Positions 24,785 through 33,976 of a stretch of DNA of 64,000 nucleotides are shown piece by piece. Made by a program: the position numbers and the translations under genes. The notes beneath the pieces are model-generated. The model had not been told where the DNA came from and ran no database searches. It saw only the letters and a list, made by a program, of their open reading frames with translations. Source of the stretch: Sphingobium subterraneum (GTDB lineage Bacteria; Pseudomonadota; Alphaproteobacteria; Sphingomonadales; Sphingomonadaceae); contig NZ_JACIJP010000006.1 of the NCBI RefSeq assembly GCF_014199435.1, positions 157,271 through 221,270 of the forward strand, given 5' to 3'. The stretch's first letter is position 1, and each line of letters opens with the position of its first letter.

Positions 24785-27079
24785 TCAAGCCGGCAGGTTT
24801 TCCGTGCCCGCCACAACAGTCTTTGGCACGCTTTGCGCTGCGGTGGAAAGCCGCTTTATCGCGCAGGATGCAAATTGCAGCGCCAATATGGACTCTGCGC
24901 CCTGGTTGCGGTTCACACCCTGCGGGTTCAGACCGTCGAAACAGCCGCCATCCTCACGCGTTGCCAGCGGACGATCGAGGTCGTTGCGGCCCAGAAACCA
25001 GCCATACGCCGCCTCGCCCGCTTCCACCCAGCGTGCCGACGGATCGACCGCGAACGCGGCTTCGGCGGCCTCGATCATCGCCTGCGCTTCCAGAGGCTGC
25101 TGGTCGAACGGCAGGGGATCAGCATAGGTGCGTCCGAAGCTTTCCGTCCCCACGGAGCGGAAATGGCCATCGGGGGCCTGCTGCAGCTCGGTGATCCATT
25201 CCAGCGTGGTGAGGCCACAGGCGATGAACCGCTCGTCCCCCAGACGCACGCCCGCGCGCAGCAGAGCCTCGCTCAGCCGCACGTTGTCATAAGACAGCGA
25301 TGATTCGAACCATTCCCATCCGGTCCGGCGCTCGGCATGGTAATGCGCGATCAGATGCTCACCAAATTCGCGCAGCAAGGCCCGCGCGCGTTCATGCTCC
25401 GGGACCGCCTCGAGCATCGCGGACGCACCCAGCATCGCAAAGGCGCGCGCACGCAGCGGCTGCAATCCGCTCAGGGCGGGAAGGCACCGGTCGAACATCA
25501 TGCGCGCCCATTCGGCGTGCTTTGCGAGCGGTGCATCCCGTGCGGTGCTGCCAAGCGACCAGAGAGCACGGCCATTGCTGTCCTCAGACCCCACGTCCTC
25601 GCACCAACTCCGGTCGAACGCCATGAAGTTACGGAAACGCCCGGCCCCGCCGTTCCAGGCATGCTGCACGAAGCTGGCGTAGATGGTGGTCCACTTGTCG
25701 CGCAGCTCAACATCCAGATCTTCCACCCGGTTAATCAGCATCAGCGCACGGCAATTATCATCGATGCAATAGCCATGATCCCGGTCGGGCACGGACAGAA
25801 TGCTGTGTTGGAGCATGCCCGTGCTGTCGCTCATCCGCAGGACCGCAGAGAGGTTGGGATCGAGAGCGCCATAGCTGCGGCGCGCGGGCAATTTGGTGGG
25901 CTGGCCATCGCGCGCACGGATCAGCAGGCGACCGACCCGGCGGGCCAGTTCCACCCAGAGCATCTGCCGACCACATGCATAGGCCCGCTCCGCATAACCT
26001 TGCCGCAGCCCGTCATCGTCAAGCAGGCTTTTCACTTCCCGAGCCAGCGCATCGCTGTCGGCAAAGGGTACGAGCTTGCCGCGCTCGTCGGCCAGGATCT
26101 CCGCCGCGTGGACGTAGGGAGTCGACACCACCGGTTTGCCCATGGCGACGGCATAGCTGAGCGTACCCGACGTGATCTGCGCGGGATTGACATAAGGCGT
26201 CACATAAATGTCGGCCGCCTGAAGATAATCGAGCAGGTCTTCCTGTTCGACATAGCGGTTCACGAATTCCACATTATGCTCAACGCCGAGCTCAACCGCC
26301 ATATCCTTGAGGCGGTGACGGAGCGTCTCGCCCTGCTCGCGCACGATGTTCGGGTGCGTCGCGCCAAGAATGACATACAGCGCGTCAGGATGATCCCGCA
26401 CGATGGTCGGCATGGCCCGAACCATGTTTTCGATGCCCTTGTCCGGTGCCAGCAGGCCGAAGGTCAGTATAACCTTGCGTCCTTCCCAGCCAAACGGCGC
26501 CTTCATGCTGTCGGGCTCGACATAGGCCCGGTCTGGCACGCCGTGGGGAATCACATGAATGCTGGCATCCGACACGCCATAGACCATGCGCAGGATGTCC
26601 CGTCCCCGCTCCGCCATGACGATAAGCTGGCTCGAACGGGCGATCAGCGCATCCATGACCCGCCGCTCGTCGATGCTTGGGCGTTCAAGAATAGTGTGCA
26701 GGGTCGTGATCAGCGGCGTTCTTGTACGCGCCAGCAGGTGCAGGATGTAATCACCGGCAGGCCCGCCGAAAATACCGAACTCGTGCTGGAGCCAGATTGC
26801 CTGCGCGCCGCTCTCGTCGATGTCCTTGGCGGCCAGCGAATAGGAAGTGCGATCATGCTGGGAAATGAGGCTGACGTCGGCCGGATACTCCAGATCCTCC
26901 ACCTCATCGTCCATCGCGTAAAGATCGATCTGCATTTCGGGAAACTGCCCACGCATCGCGTCGTAGCAATGGGTCGTGAATGTTGCGATGCCACAGCGGC
27001 GCGGTACGCTGTTGCCGATCAGGGCAATATGCCCCAAATTGCGGCTGATGGCATCGGGCGTGAATCGCATGTCGTTCAT
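24785..27079 (-). CDS. Two-domain glycosyltransferase (GT4 domain plus C-terminal helical domain)
   Basis: 764 residues. Residues 1-400 are a GT-B fold: GNSVPRRCGIATFTTHCY start, LQHEFGIFGG, IHVIPHGVPD, LTFGLLAPDKGIENMVRA, and YAVAMGKPVVSTPYVHAAEIL with the GT4-type E-x7-E region. Residues about 410-764 are a separate alpha-helical domain with SVPDRDHGYCIDDNCRAL, GWEWFESSLSYDNVRLSEALL and DGHFRSVGTES, looking like an (alpha/alpha) barrel of glycosidase or epimerase type. The pairing with the GH130 gene downstream suggests joint work on a mannose-containing glucan or cap. Transcribed alone from upstream of 27079. No signal peptide. It is a fusion of unusual size for the family. Confidence 0.88.
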   Translation of the reverse strand: MNDMRFTPDAISRNLGHIALIGNSVPRRCGIATFTTHCYDAMRGQFPEMQIDLYAMDDEVEDLEYPADVSLISQHDRTSYSLAAKDIDESGAQAIWLQHEFGIFGGPAGDYILHLLARTRTPLITTLHTILERPSIDERRVMDALIARSSQLIVMAERGRDILRMVYGVSDASIHVIPHGVPDRAYVEPDSMKAPFGWEGRKVILTFGLLAPDKGIENMVRAMPTIVRDHPDALYVILGATHPNIVREQGETLRHRLKDMAVELGVEHNVEFVNRYVEQEDLLDYLQAADIYVTPYVNPAQITSGTLSYAVAMGKPVVSTPYVHAAEILADERGKLVPFADSDALAREVKSLLDDDGLRQGYAERAYACGRQMLWVELARRVGRLLIRARDGQPTKLPARRSYGALDPNLSAVLRMSDSTGMLQHSILSVPDRDHGYCIDDNCRALMLINRVEDLDVELRDKWTTIYASFVQHAWNGGAGRFRNFMAFDRSWCEDVGSEDSNGRALWSLGSTARDAPLAKHAEWARMMFDRCLPALSGLQPLRARAFAMLGASAMLEAVPEHERARALLREFGEHLIAHYHAERRTGWEWFESSLSYDNVRLSEALLRAGVRLGDERFIACGLTTLEWITELQQAPDGHFRSVGTESFGRTYADPLPFDQQPLEAQAMIEAAEAAFAVDPSARWVEAGEAAYGWFLGRNDLDRPLATREDGGCFDGLNPQGVNRNQGAESILALQFASCAIKRLSTAAQSVPKTVVAGTENLPA

Positions 27080-27307
27080 GGGCTCTCTCTGTTCAGATGG
27101 CCCGTTTCCGGAAAAACTCCCGAAAAAACGGAATTGCTTAGTCTAACGCCATCCCGTGCAAAAAGTTGCCTTGCCTTGCGGTCGTCTGGCCGTGTTACGG
27201 GGCGGAACGGTTTTCGCAACGTGACGAGTCTTTCAACAAGCTAGGGTACAGCAATCCTGGATCAAGTATAGTTAAAATTTTGCACCGCAACATAACCATC
27301 TGGCCAG

Positions 27308-27342
27308 AAAAAGCCCCGCCCTCTGGTGGTGGAGGACAGGGC
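27308..27342 (-). terminator. Rho-independent terminator of serA
   Basis: Read on the minus strand after the serA stop: an 11-bp stem (27332-27342 with 27313-27323, two G-T wobbles), an eight-base loop (27324-27331) and a TTTTT tail (27308-27312). It sits 28 bp after the stop codon, typical placement. Confidence 0.8.
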
Positions 27343-27369
27343 ATCTTTCCGGCTATTCTGATGGAAGGA

Positions 27370-28950
27370 TCAGGCGAAGCGGAGCAGCTTCACGTCCTTC
27401 ACGCCGCTCAGCTTGCAGATATCGTCGACGACGGCTTTGTCGACCGTTCCGTCCACCGACAGCAACAGCACGGCTTCGCCGCCCTGATCGCGGCGCCCCA
27501 GATGGAAGGTGCCGATATTGACGTCGGCCGCTCCCAATGCGGTGCCAAGGCGGCCGATGAAGCCGGGCGCGTCCTGGTTGACGATGTAGAGCATTGTGTC
27601 ATCGAGATCGGCTTCGACCTTGATGCCATACAGCTCCACCAGGCGCGGCTGGGCGTGGCCGAACAGCGATCCGGCCACCGAACGCTCGCCCTGCTTGCCC
27701 TTCACTGTGACGCGCACCAGCGTCTGATAGTCACCCTCGCGATCGTGACGCACTTCGCGCACGTCGAGGCCGCGTTCCTTGGCGAGATAGGGCGCATTGA
27801 CCATGTTGACCGTGTCGGAGTAGACGCGCATCAGCCCGGCGAGCACCGCAGCGGTGATCGGCTTCTGGTTGAGTTCGGCGGCATGGCCCTCGACTTCGAT
27901 CGATACGCCCTGAATGCCCTCGCCCTCCAGCTGACCGATCAGGCTGCCGAGCTTTTCGGCAAGCGCCATATAGGGCTTGAGCTTCGGAGCTTCCTCCGCC
28001 GACAGGCTGGGCATGTTGAGCGCGTTGGTGACGCCGCCGGTCATCAGATAATCCGACAGTTGCTCGGCGACCTGCAGCGCGACGTTGACCTGCGCTTCGT
28101 TGGTCGATGCGCCCAGATGCGGGGTCGAGATGAAGTTCGGCGTGCCGAACAGCGGGCTGGCCTTGGCTGGCTCCTCGGCGAACACGTCGAGCGCCGCACC
28201 CGCGACATGGCCGCTGTCGAGCGCGTCCTTCAATGCCGCCTCGTCGATCAGGCCGCCGCGCGCGCAGTTGATGATCCGCACGCCCTTCTTGCACTTGGCA
28301 ATGTTCTCGCGGCTCAAGATGTTGCGGGTCTGGTCGGTCAGCGGCGTGTGCAGCGTGATGAAATCCGCCTTGGCCAGCAGTTCCTCCAGCGTCGCCTTCT
28401 CCACGCCCATTTCCACCGCACGTTCCGGGGTCAGGAACGGATCGAAGGCGACGACCTTCATTTTCAGGCCGAGCGCGCGGCTGGCGACGATCGAGCCGAT
28501 ATTGCCCGCGCCGATCAAGCCCAGCGTCTTGCCGGTCACTTCGACGCCCATGAAGCGGTTCTTTTCCCACTTGCCCGCCTGCGTCGAGGCATCGGCCTCG
28601 GGCAACTGGCGCGCGAGCGCGAACATCAGCGCGATGGCGTGTTCGGCGGTCGTGATCGAGTTGCCGAACGGGGTGTTCATCACCACCACACCCTTGGACG
28701 ACGCATAGGGAATGTCGACGTTATCGACGCCGATCCCTGCACGGCCGATGACCTTGAGGTTGGTCGCCGCGTCGAGGATTTCCTTCGTCACCTTGGTCGA
28801 GCTGCGGATGGCGAGGCCATCATACTCGCCAATCATCGCCTTCAACTCGTCCGGGGTCTTGCCGGTGATTTCGTCCACTTCCACACCGCGATCCCGAAAA
28901 ATCTGCGCGGCCTGGGGGTCCATCTTGTCGGAAATAAGTACCTTGGGCAT
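27370..28950 (-). CDS. serA: D-3-phosphoglycerate dehydrogenase
   Basis: 526 residues, the long SerA form. N-terminal catalytic/NAD domains: GLAIRSSTKVT, GLIGAGNIGSIVASRA, NCARGGLIDEAAL, and STPHLGAST with the active-site Arg, Glu, His set. An intervening domain (about 320-450) is followed by a C-terminal ACT domain (IVNQDAPGFIGRLGTAL). It oxidises 3-phosphoglycerate to 3-phosphohydroxypyruvate, first step of serine synthesis. Same strand as serC, 113 bp downstream with a repeat in the gap. A good intrinsic terminator follows. The ACT domain suggests serine feedback. Confidence 0.97.
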   Translation of the reverse strand: MPKVLISDKMDPQAAQIFRDRGVEVDEITGKTPDELKAMIGEYDGLAIRSSTKVTKEILDAATNLKVIGRAGIGVDNVDIPYASSKGVVVMNTPFGNSITTAEHAIALMFALARQLPEADASTQAGKWEKNRFMGVEVTGKTLGLIGAGNIGSIVASRALGLKMKVVAFDPFLTPERAVEMGVEKATLEELLAKADFITLHTPLTDQTRNILSRENIAKCKKGVRIINCARGGLIDEAALKDALDSGHVAGAALDVFAEEPAKASPLFGTPNFISTPHLGASTNEAQVNVALQVAEQLSDYLMTGGVTNALNMPSLSAEEAPKLKPYMALAEKLGSLIGQLEGEGIQGVSIEVEGHAAELNQKPITAAVLAGLMRVYSDTVNMVNAPYLAKERGLDVREVRHDREGDYQTLVRVTVKGKQGERSVAGSLFGHAQPRLVELYGIKVEADLDDTMLYIVNQDAPGFIGRLGTALGAADVNIGTFHLGRRDQGGEAVLLLSVDGTVDKAVVDDICKLSGVKDVKLLRFA

Positions 28951-28980
28951 GACAATGCTCCTTTTGATCTTGGAGAAACC

Positions 28981-29056
28981 CGTTCGCCCTGCGCTTGTCG
29001 AAGGGCCGCACTTCCTGAGCAGAAGAACGGGGCTTCGACAGGCTCAGCCCGAACGG
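28981..29056. repeat. Inverted pair of sphingomonad-type 24-bp palindromic repeats
   Basis: Unit 1 at 28981-29003 (CGTTCGCCCTGCGCTTGTCG...) and unit 2 at 29033-29056 (CTTCGACAGGCTCAGCCCGA...) are near-reverse complements, separated by 29 bp. I recognise this TTCGACA-G-CTCAG-GC-GAACG consensus as abundant between genes of sphingomonads. It forms a large hairpin in the serC-serA intergenic RNA and may stabilise or attenuate the transcript. The family association is from memory and the function is inference. Confidence 0.75.
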
Positions 29057-29063
29057 TTACAGA

Positions 29064-30194
29064 TTAGGCAGCCTTCGCGCTGGCGTAGGCCCAGTCGAGC
29101 CACGGACCGAGCGCTTCGACGTCAGCGGTTTCCACGGTCGCGCCGCACCAGATCCGCAGACCGGCCGGAGCGTCGCGATATCCCGCGACGTCGTAGGCCG
29201 CGTCTTCGGCTTCGAGCAGGGACGCCATCTTCTTGATGAAGGCTTCGTCCGCACCCTCGACCGTCAGACAGACGCTGGTGGTCGAGCGGGTCGTCAGATC
29301 AGGCGCGAGATGGCCGAGCCAGTCGCGCTGATCGACGATCTTGCCCAAAGCCGCGGCGTTGGCATTGGATCGGGCCATCAGTCCCTCCAGACCGCCTACC
29401 GACTTCGCCCATTCGAGCGCGAAGATCACATCTTCGACCGCGAGCATGGAGGGCGTGTTGATCGTCTCGCCCTTGAAAACCCCCTCGGCTAGCTTGCCCT
29501 TGGACACAAGGCGGAACACCTTGGGCAGCGGCCAGGCGGGAGTGTAGCTTTCCAGCCGTTCGACCGCGCGCGGGCCGAGGATGATGACGCCGTGGCCACC
29601 TTCGCCGCCCAGAACCTTCTGCCAGCTGAATGTTGTGACGTCGAGCTTGTCCCAAGGCATGTCATACGCGAACACGGCCGATGTGGCGTCCGCAAAGGAC
29701 AGGCCTTCGCGGTCATCCGCGATCCAGTCGCCATTGGGGACCCGTGCGCCCGACGTGGTGCCGTTCCAGGTGAAGAGCACATCGTTCGACCAGTCGACCG
29801 CGTTCAGATCCGGCACTTGGCCATAATCGGCGCGAATGATCGTCGGGTCGAGCTTCAGCTGCTTGGCGGCGTCCGTGACCCAGCCCTCGCCGAAGCTTTC
29901 CCATGCCAGCGTGGTGACCGGGCGGGCGCCCAGCATGGTCCACATCGCCATTTCGAACGCGCCGGTGTCCGATCCGGGCACGATGCCGATGCGGTGCGTA
30001 TCGGGCACACGCAACACTTCGCGCATCAGGTCGATGGCGAGGCCAAGGCGCGTCTTGCCGATCTTCGCACGATGCGAGCGGCCCAGCGATTGCGTAGCGA
30101 GTTTGGAAGCGTCCCAGCCCGGCGGCTTCGCGCAGGGACCGGAAGAAAAGAAAGGACGCGCAGGCTTGGAGCCCGGACGGGTAGTCTCAGTCAT
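29064..30194 (-). CDS. serC: Phosphoserine aminotransferase
   Basis: 376 residues. Opening KPARPFFSSGPCAKPPGW and SLGRSHRAKIGKTRL, PGSDTGAFEMAMWTMLG, FTWNGTTSGARVPNGDW and FSWQKVLGGEGGHG, where the lysine binds PLP. This matches the alphaproteobacterial SerC branch. The ATG at 30194 has GAGGAGAG upstream. It transaminates 3-phosphohydroxypyruvate to phosphoserine. It lies upstream of serA on the same strand, forming the usual serCA unit with an inverted repeat between them. An open frame continues beyond the chosen start but has no start signals and reads into intergenic sequence. Confidence 0.96.
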   Translation of the reverse strand: MTETTRPGSKPARPFFSSGPCAKPPGWDASKLATQSLGRSHRAKIGKTRLGLAIDLMREVLRVPDTHRIGIVPGSDTGAFEMAMWTMLGARPVTTLAWESFGEGWVTDAAKQLKLDPTIIRADYGQVPDLNAVDWSNDVLFTWNGTTSGARVPNGDWIADDREGLSFADATSAVFAYDMPWDKLDVTTFSWQKVLGGEGGHGVIILGPRAVERLESYTPAWPLPKVFRLVSKGKLAEGVFKGETINTPSMLAVEDVIFALEWAKSVGGLEGLMARSNANAAALGKIVDQRDWLGHLAPDLTTRSTTSVCLTVEGADEAFIKKMASLLEAEDAAYDVAGYRDAPAGLRIWCGATVETADVEALGPWLDWAYASAKAA

Positions 30195-30422
30195 GTAGTC
30201 TCTCCTCACAGAGAGCACGCGCGGCGTTGGGACCGCGTGGCCCGTCGCCGCACCTACAGGCCATGGGTTAATTGTCAATGACGAATGCTGGAGAAGCGAA
30301 AAATGCGGTGAATCAACCTGCCCGCTCCGCCTGTCGAAAACCGCAAGGCGTTCGCCGCATCTCCCCGCGCTTCGGACGACTTTTAATCTTTTGTTAACCA
30401 TGTTCTGGCGCAGTGGACGGCG

Positions 30423-31124
30423 ATGGCGGGCTTATCCCTTTTTGATTCGTGCCGGGCAAGGATTGCGGCGCTCGCGCTCGTCTCGCTGCTGTCGGCCTGC
30501 GCGGGCGACATGATCCCCGCTGGCCGTTCTTCGCACAAGGCGCCGCAGCGCGTGAAGTCCCGCCCCGCGCGTGCGCCGGTGATCCGCCACGACAGCGAAG
30601 CCTATCGCCAATGCACCGCCAAGCTAGCGAGCATCAACGCCCGCTACACGCCCCTGCCCGACCAGAATTTCGGTGGGGGATGCAACGCGCTGGGTGCGGT
30701 AAAGCTGATCGACGTCGGCGTGCCCACGACCAACCTCGGCGCCATGACCTGCCCGCTCGCCTCCAATTTCGCGGCCTGGACCCAATATGGCGTGCAACCC
30801 GCCGCGCGCGTCCTGCTCGGCGCGGAGCTGGTGCGGATCGAAACCTTCGGAACCTATAACTGCCGTGTGGTCGCCGGATCCGGTCGCCTGTCGGAGCATG
30901 CCCGCAGCAACGCCGTCGATATCGCCGCATTCGTGCTGTCCGACGGGCGACGCATCACGGTGCAGGACGGATGGCGCGGCGACCCGGACAGCCAGCGCTT
31001 CCTGCGCACTGTGCGTGCCAGCGCCTGCAAGCGGTTCCGCACCGTCCTCAGCCCCGACTATAACGCGGCCCATCATGACCATCTGCATTTCGACATGGGC
31101 GGCACGGGCGGCATTTGCCGCTAA
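30423..31124 (+). CDS. Extensin-like family lipoprotein
   Basis: 233 residues. Signal sequence with lipobox LLSACAGD (cysteine near 26), so it is probably a lipoprotein. Body: NFGGGCNALGAVKLIDVGV, MTCPLASNFAAW, GTYNCRVVAGSGRLSEHARSNAVDIAAF, and final HHDHLHFDMGG, the hallmark of the extensin_2 family; the HxxxxAVDIA and HDHLHFD parts resemble the metal-site of D,D- or L,D-peptidases (VanY/DacB-like). It may therefore be a cell-wall peptidase, although the family is officially uncharacterised. It stands 55 bp upstream of the LOG-family gene on the same strand. Confidence 0.85.
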   Translation: MAGLSLFDSCRARIAALALVSLLSACAGDMIPAGRSSHKAPQRVKSRPARAPVIRHDSEAYRQCTAKLASINARYTPLPDQNFGGGCNALGAVKLIDVGVPTTNLGAMTCPLASNFAAWTQYGVQPAARVLLGAELVRIETFGTYNCRVVAGSGRLSEHARSNAVDIAAFVLSDGRRITVQDGWRGDPDSQRFLRTVRASACKRFRTVLSPDYNAAHHDHLHFDMGGTGGICR

Positions 31125-31179
31125 CCCCGTCCCGCCTCCCCGGCTTCCGTTCCTGACAAAAACAGGCTAGCGGCGCACC

Positions 31180-32058
31180 ATGGCCAAGAAGAAAGTCGAA
31201 CAGCGGATCTTTCGCCCCGCCTCCCAAGAGGCGCAGGATGCCGAAACCAATATCGCCGTCCCGCAGACGCAGAGCGTCGCCTACCGTCTTGCGTTTCAGG
31301 ACAAGGATTTCCTGCTGCGCGAGGATCTCCGCCCGGTGCGTTTCCAGCTGGAGCTGATGAAGCCGGAGGTGTTTCTGGACGAAGCGCAGATCGTGTCGAC
31401 CTTCGTGTTCTACGGCTCGGCGCGTATCCCCTCCCCCGAAGACGCGCAGGCGCGCATCGATGCCGCAACCACGGATCAGGAACGACGCATCGCCCAGAAC
31501 CTGGCCAAAAAAGCGCGCTATTATGAGGAAGCACGCGCCCTTGCCCGGATCGCGGCACAGGTGCCGCCCAATGAGGCCGGATGCCGCCATTTCGTCGTGT
31601 GCTCGGGCGGTGGCCCTTCCATCATGGAGGCCGCCAATCGCGGCGCGGCCGATGTCGGCGCGCAGAGCATCGGCATGAACATCGTACTGCCGCACGAGCA
31701 ATGCCCCAACCCCTACGTCACGCCGGAGCTGAGCTTCCAGTTTCACTATTTCGCGCTGCGCAAGATGCACTTTCTGCTGCGTGCCCGCGCGCTGGCGATC
31801 TTCCCGGGCGGATTCGGCACGTTCGACGAATTTTTCGAGCTGCTGACGCTGGTGCAGACCGGCAAGATGAAGCCGATCCCGATCCTGCTGTTCGGGCGGG
31901 AATTCTGGAACCGCGTGGTCGATTTCGACGCGCTGGTCGACGAGGGCGTGATCGCGCCGACCGACGTCCATCTGATCACCTGGGTCGAAACAGCGCAGGA
32001 AGCATGGGATGCTGTGGAGGCCTTTTACGCCGACGCCGCCGCGCCGGGATGTGACTGA
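31180..32058 (+). CDS. LOG-family protein (TIGR00730 Rossmann fold)
   Basis: 292 residues. Central FYGSARIPSPEDAQARI, VCSGGGPSIMEAANRGA, SIGMNIVLPHEQ and PGGFGTFDEFFELLTLVQTGK, the GGGxGxMEA and PGGxGTxxE motifs of the LOG / lysine-decarboxylase-like fold. Plant and bacterial members are nucleotide 5'-monophosphate phosphoribohydrolases. N-terminal extension of about 80 residues is longer than the short LOG form and matches the longer bacterial subgroup. Convergent with the cytochrome c gene; the cytochrome terminator hairpin lies in the gap. Physiological substrate unknown. Confidence 0.9.
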   Translation: MAKKKVEQRIFRPASQEAQDAETNIAVPQTQSVAYRLAFQDKDFLLREDLRPVRFQLELMKPEVFLDEAQIVSTFVFYGSARIPSPEDAQARIDAATTDQERRIAQNLAKKARYYEEARALARIAAQVPPNEAGCRHFVVCSGGGPSIMEAANRGAADVGAQSIGMNIVLPHEQCPNPYVTPELSFQFHYFALRKMHFLLRARALAIFPGGFGTFDEFFELLTLVQTGKMKPIPILLFGREFWNRVVDFDALVDEGVIAPTDVHLITWVETAQEAWDAVEAFYADAAAPGCD

Positions 32059-32087
32059 CCGGCTGATCGCCTAACCGGAACGGACAC

Positions 32088-32117
32088 AAAAAAGGGCGGC
32101 GCTGCGCGGCGCCGCCC
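32088..32117 (-). terminator. Rho-independent terminator of the cytochrome c gene
   Basis: Minus strand: stem GGGCGGCGC pairs with GCGCCGCCC (32109-32117 with 32094-32102), loop of six, then a TTTTTT tail (32088-32093). It is located 19 bp past the cytochrome stop codon and may also stop readthrough from the LOG gene. Confidence 0.88.
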
Positions 32118-32136
32118 CTCCTCTCCACCTCGAAAA

Positions 32137-32763
32137 TTACTTGGCTGCGGGTTCCGCAGGCGCCGCAGCATTGGCAGCATTGTCTGCCGGAGCGGTCGCG
32201 TTAGCCGCCGCATCACCCGCCGGAGCCGGAGCGGCGTCAGCAGCTGGCAGCGGCAAGTTCGACCCTTGGGTATTCAGATAGGCGATGAGGTTGGCGCGGT
32301 CGACGGGGTTGCCCAGACCGGCAAAGGTCATCTTCGTCCCCGGCGCATAATCGCGCGGGCTCGTCAACCACGCGTCCATTGCCGCGAAATCCCACTTGCC
32401 GCCCTTCTTCTTGAGCGCGTCGGAGAAGGCAAAGCCGCCACGGCCGGCCGCCACCGCGTCGCCCACAATCTCGTGCAGGTTTGGACCGATACCATTCGCG
32501 CCGCCCGCGTTAATGGTGTGGCACGCCGCGCACTTGGCGAATACCTTCTCACCGGCCGCGACATCCGCCTTGGACAGCAACGTATTGAGCGAAGGACCGG
32601 CTTCCGCGCCCGCGCCCGCTTCGGCCTCGACACCCTCGATCACATAGCCCATCTTTTCCGGGCGCTCGTCATGGAACAGCTTGCCGCTGACGATCGCACC
32701 GCCGAGTGCGACGATACCGGCGAACAAGGTCCAGCCGGCAATGGTATTGAAACGATCGTCCAT
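32137..32763 (-). CDS. Membrane-anchored class I cytochrome c (CycM/c-552 type)
   Basis: 208 residues from ATG 32763. An N-terminal uncleaved helix (FNTIAGWTLFAGIVALGGAIV) anchors it; the heme site is CAACH with cysteines near 78 and 81 and axial histidine 82; methionine ligand in PGTKMTFAGL. The body GANGIGPNLHEIVGD and KKKGGKWDFAAMDAWL is the usual CycM fold. A C-terminal tail of about 40 residues is nearly pure Ala/Pro/Asp. It carries electrons between the bc1 complex and cytochrome oxidase on the periplasmic side. Followed by a strong terminator. An upstream frame extension overlaps nothing useful. Confidence 0.93.
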   Translation of the reverse strand: MDDRFNTIAGWTLFAGIVALGGAIVSGKLFHDERPEKMGYVIEGVEAEAGAGAEAGPSLNTLLSKADVAAGEKVFAKCAACHTINAGGANGIGPNLHEIVGDAVAAGRGGFAFSDALKKKGGKWDFAAMDAWLTSPRDYAPGTKMTFAGLGNPVDRANLIAYLNTQGSNLPLPAADAAPAPAGDAAANATAPADNAANAAAPAEPAAK

Positions 32764-32935
32764 GCGTCCGCTATCCTCCGAAATGACTGTTGGCGCCGCA
32801 GAAAATTGCGCCCCCCATATTCGCGCTGCCTTAATGGCGCAAGCGCGAAGGTGCAAGCCGAAGCTTGCGCCCGCGCCACATAGCGCATAAGCGGCGCCAG
32901 AACCGTGTCACACCCGCCGACCGAGCCGCAATTCT

Positions 32936-33832
32936 ATGGAAAATTACCCTCTTCCCGCCCAAACCCTCGTCGAACAGATGAGCGCGCAAGCGCTTGCCGA
33001 TCCGGCGCGTGCGGTCGCGTTTCAGGGCGCTCCCGGCGCCAATTCCCATCTGGCCGCGATGAGCTGGCGCGCGGACAGCCTGCCGCTGCCCTGTTTCTCG
33101 TTCGAGGATGCGCTGGACGCGGTGAAGGAAGGACGCGCCGACCAGGCGATTATTCCGATCGAAAATTCGCTGCACGGCCGGGTTGCCGACATGCACTTCC
33201 TGCTGCCCGAATCCGGCCTGTCGATCGTCGCGGAATATTTCCTGCCGATTCATCACTGCCTGATGACGGCGAACGGCGGGGCGCCGATTGCCACCGCGAT
33301 CAGCCATGTGCAGGCGCTGGGCCAGTGTCGCAAATATCTGCGCGCGCATGACATCCGCCCGGTCGTCTATGCGGACACCGCCGCCGCCGCCGCGCTTGTC
33401 GCGGAAACGCGCGAAACCGGTGCCGCCGCGATCGCGCCCGCGCTCGCCGCCGAACTCTATGGCCTCACCATCGCTGCGCGGGATATCGAGGACAGCCACG
33501 ACAACATGACCCGCTTCGTGATTCTCGCGCGCGAGGCCCGGTTGCCCCAACCGGATGTCGCGACGATGACCACCTTCCTGTTCGAGGTGAAGAATATCCC
33601 CGCCGCTCTCTACAAGGCGATGGGGGGATTCGCGACCAACGGCGTCAACATGACCAAGCTGGAGAGCTACCAACGCGGCGCCAGCTTCTCCGCCACCGAG
33701 TTTTATGCCGACATCGAAGGCATGCCCGGCGATCCGGCCGTCGACCGGGCGCTCGATGAATTGCGCTTCCACACGAAGTGGCTGCGGCTGCTCGGCAGCT
33801 ATCCCCAGGCGAGGACCCGCGCACCGGCCTGA
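32936..33832 (+). CDS. pheA: Prephenate dehydratase
   Basis: 298 residues. Catalytic domain: VAFQGAPGANSHLAA, PIENSLHGRV, HHCLM, AAIAPALAAELYGL, and the N-M-T-R-F site (the T-R-F threonine is the catalytic residue). C-terminal ACT domain with FEVKNIPAALYKAMGGFATNGVNMTKLES. It converts prephenate to phenylpyruvate in phenylalanine synthesis. Start at 32936; an internal ATG 42 bases later is possible. It is transcribed away from the cytochrome c gene across about 170 bp, and the tRNA-Ser follows 144 bp downstream. Confidence 0.95.
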   Translation: MENYPLPAQTLVEQMSAQALADPARAVAFQGAPGANSHLAAMSWRADSLPLPCFSFEDALDAVKEGRADQAIIPIENSLHGRVADMHFLLPESGLSIVAEYFLPIHHCLMTANGGAPIATAISHVQALGQCRKYLRAHDIRPVVYADTAAAAALVAETRETGAAAIAPALAAELYGLTIAARDIEDSHDNMTRFVILAREARLPQPDVATMTTFLFEVKNIPAALYKAMGGFATNGVNMTKLESYQRGASFSATEFYADIEGMPGDPAVDRALDELRFHTKWLRLLGSYPQARTRAPA

Positions 33833-33976
33833 ACCGGCGGAGCGCGGCCCGGCCTGCCTGATGCACGGTGAGGAAAACGCACGGGGCCTTAAAGGGACCG
33901 TTGCCAACCACCGGAGCGCTCGCTATAGCCCGTCGCTCAGCAGTTGCCGGACGGAAATTCCGTCCTCAACGCGTGC

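Noticed and set aside
25337..29067. Two long plus-strand frames opposite the glycosyltransferase and serA
   Set aside because: Both are shadows of well-supported minus-strand genes.
32936..33832. Altered ACT-domain motif (ESYQ instead of ESRP) in PheA as a sign of feedback loss
   Set aside because: Alphaproteobacterial PheA commonly has ESY at this place, so it is not unusual.
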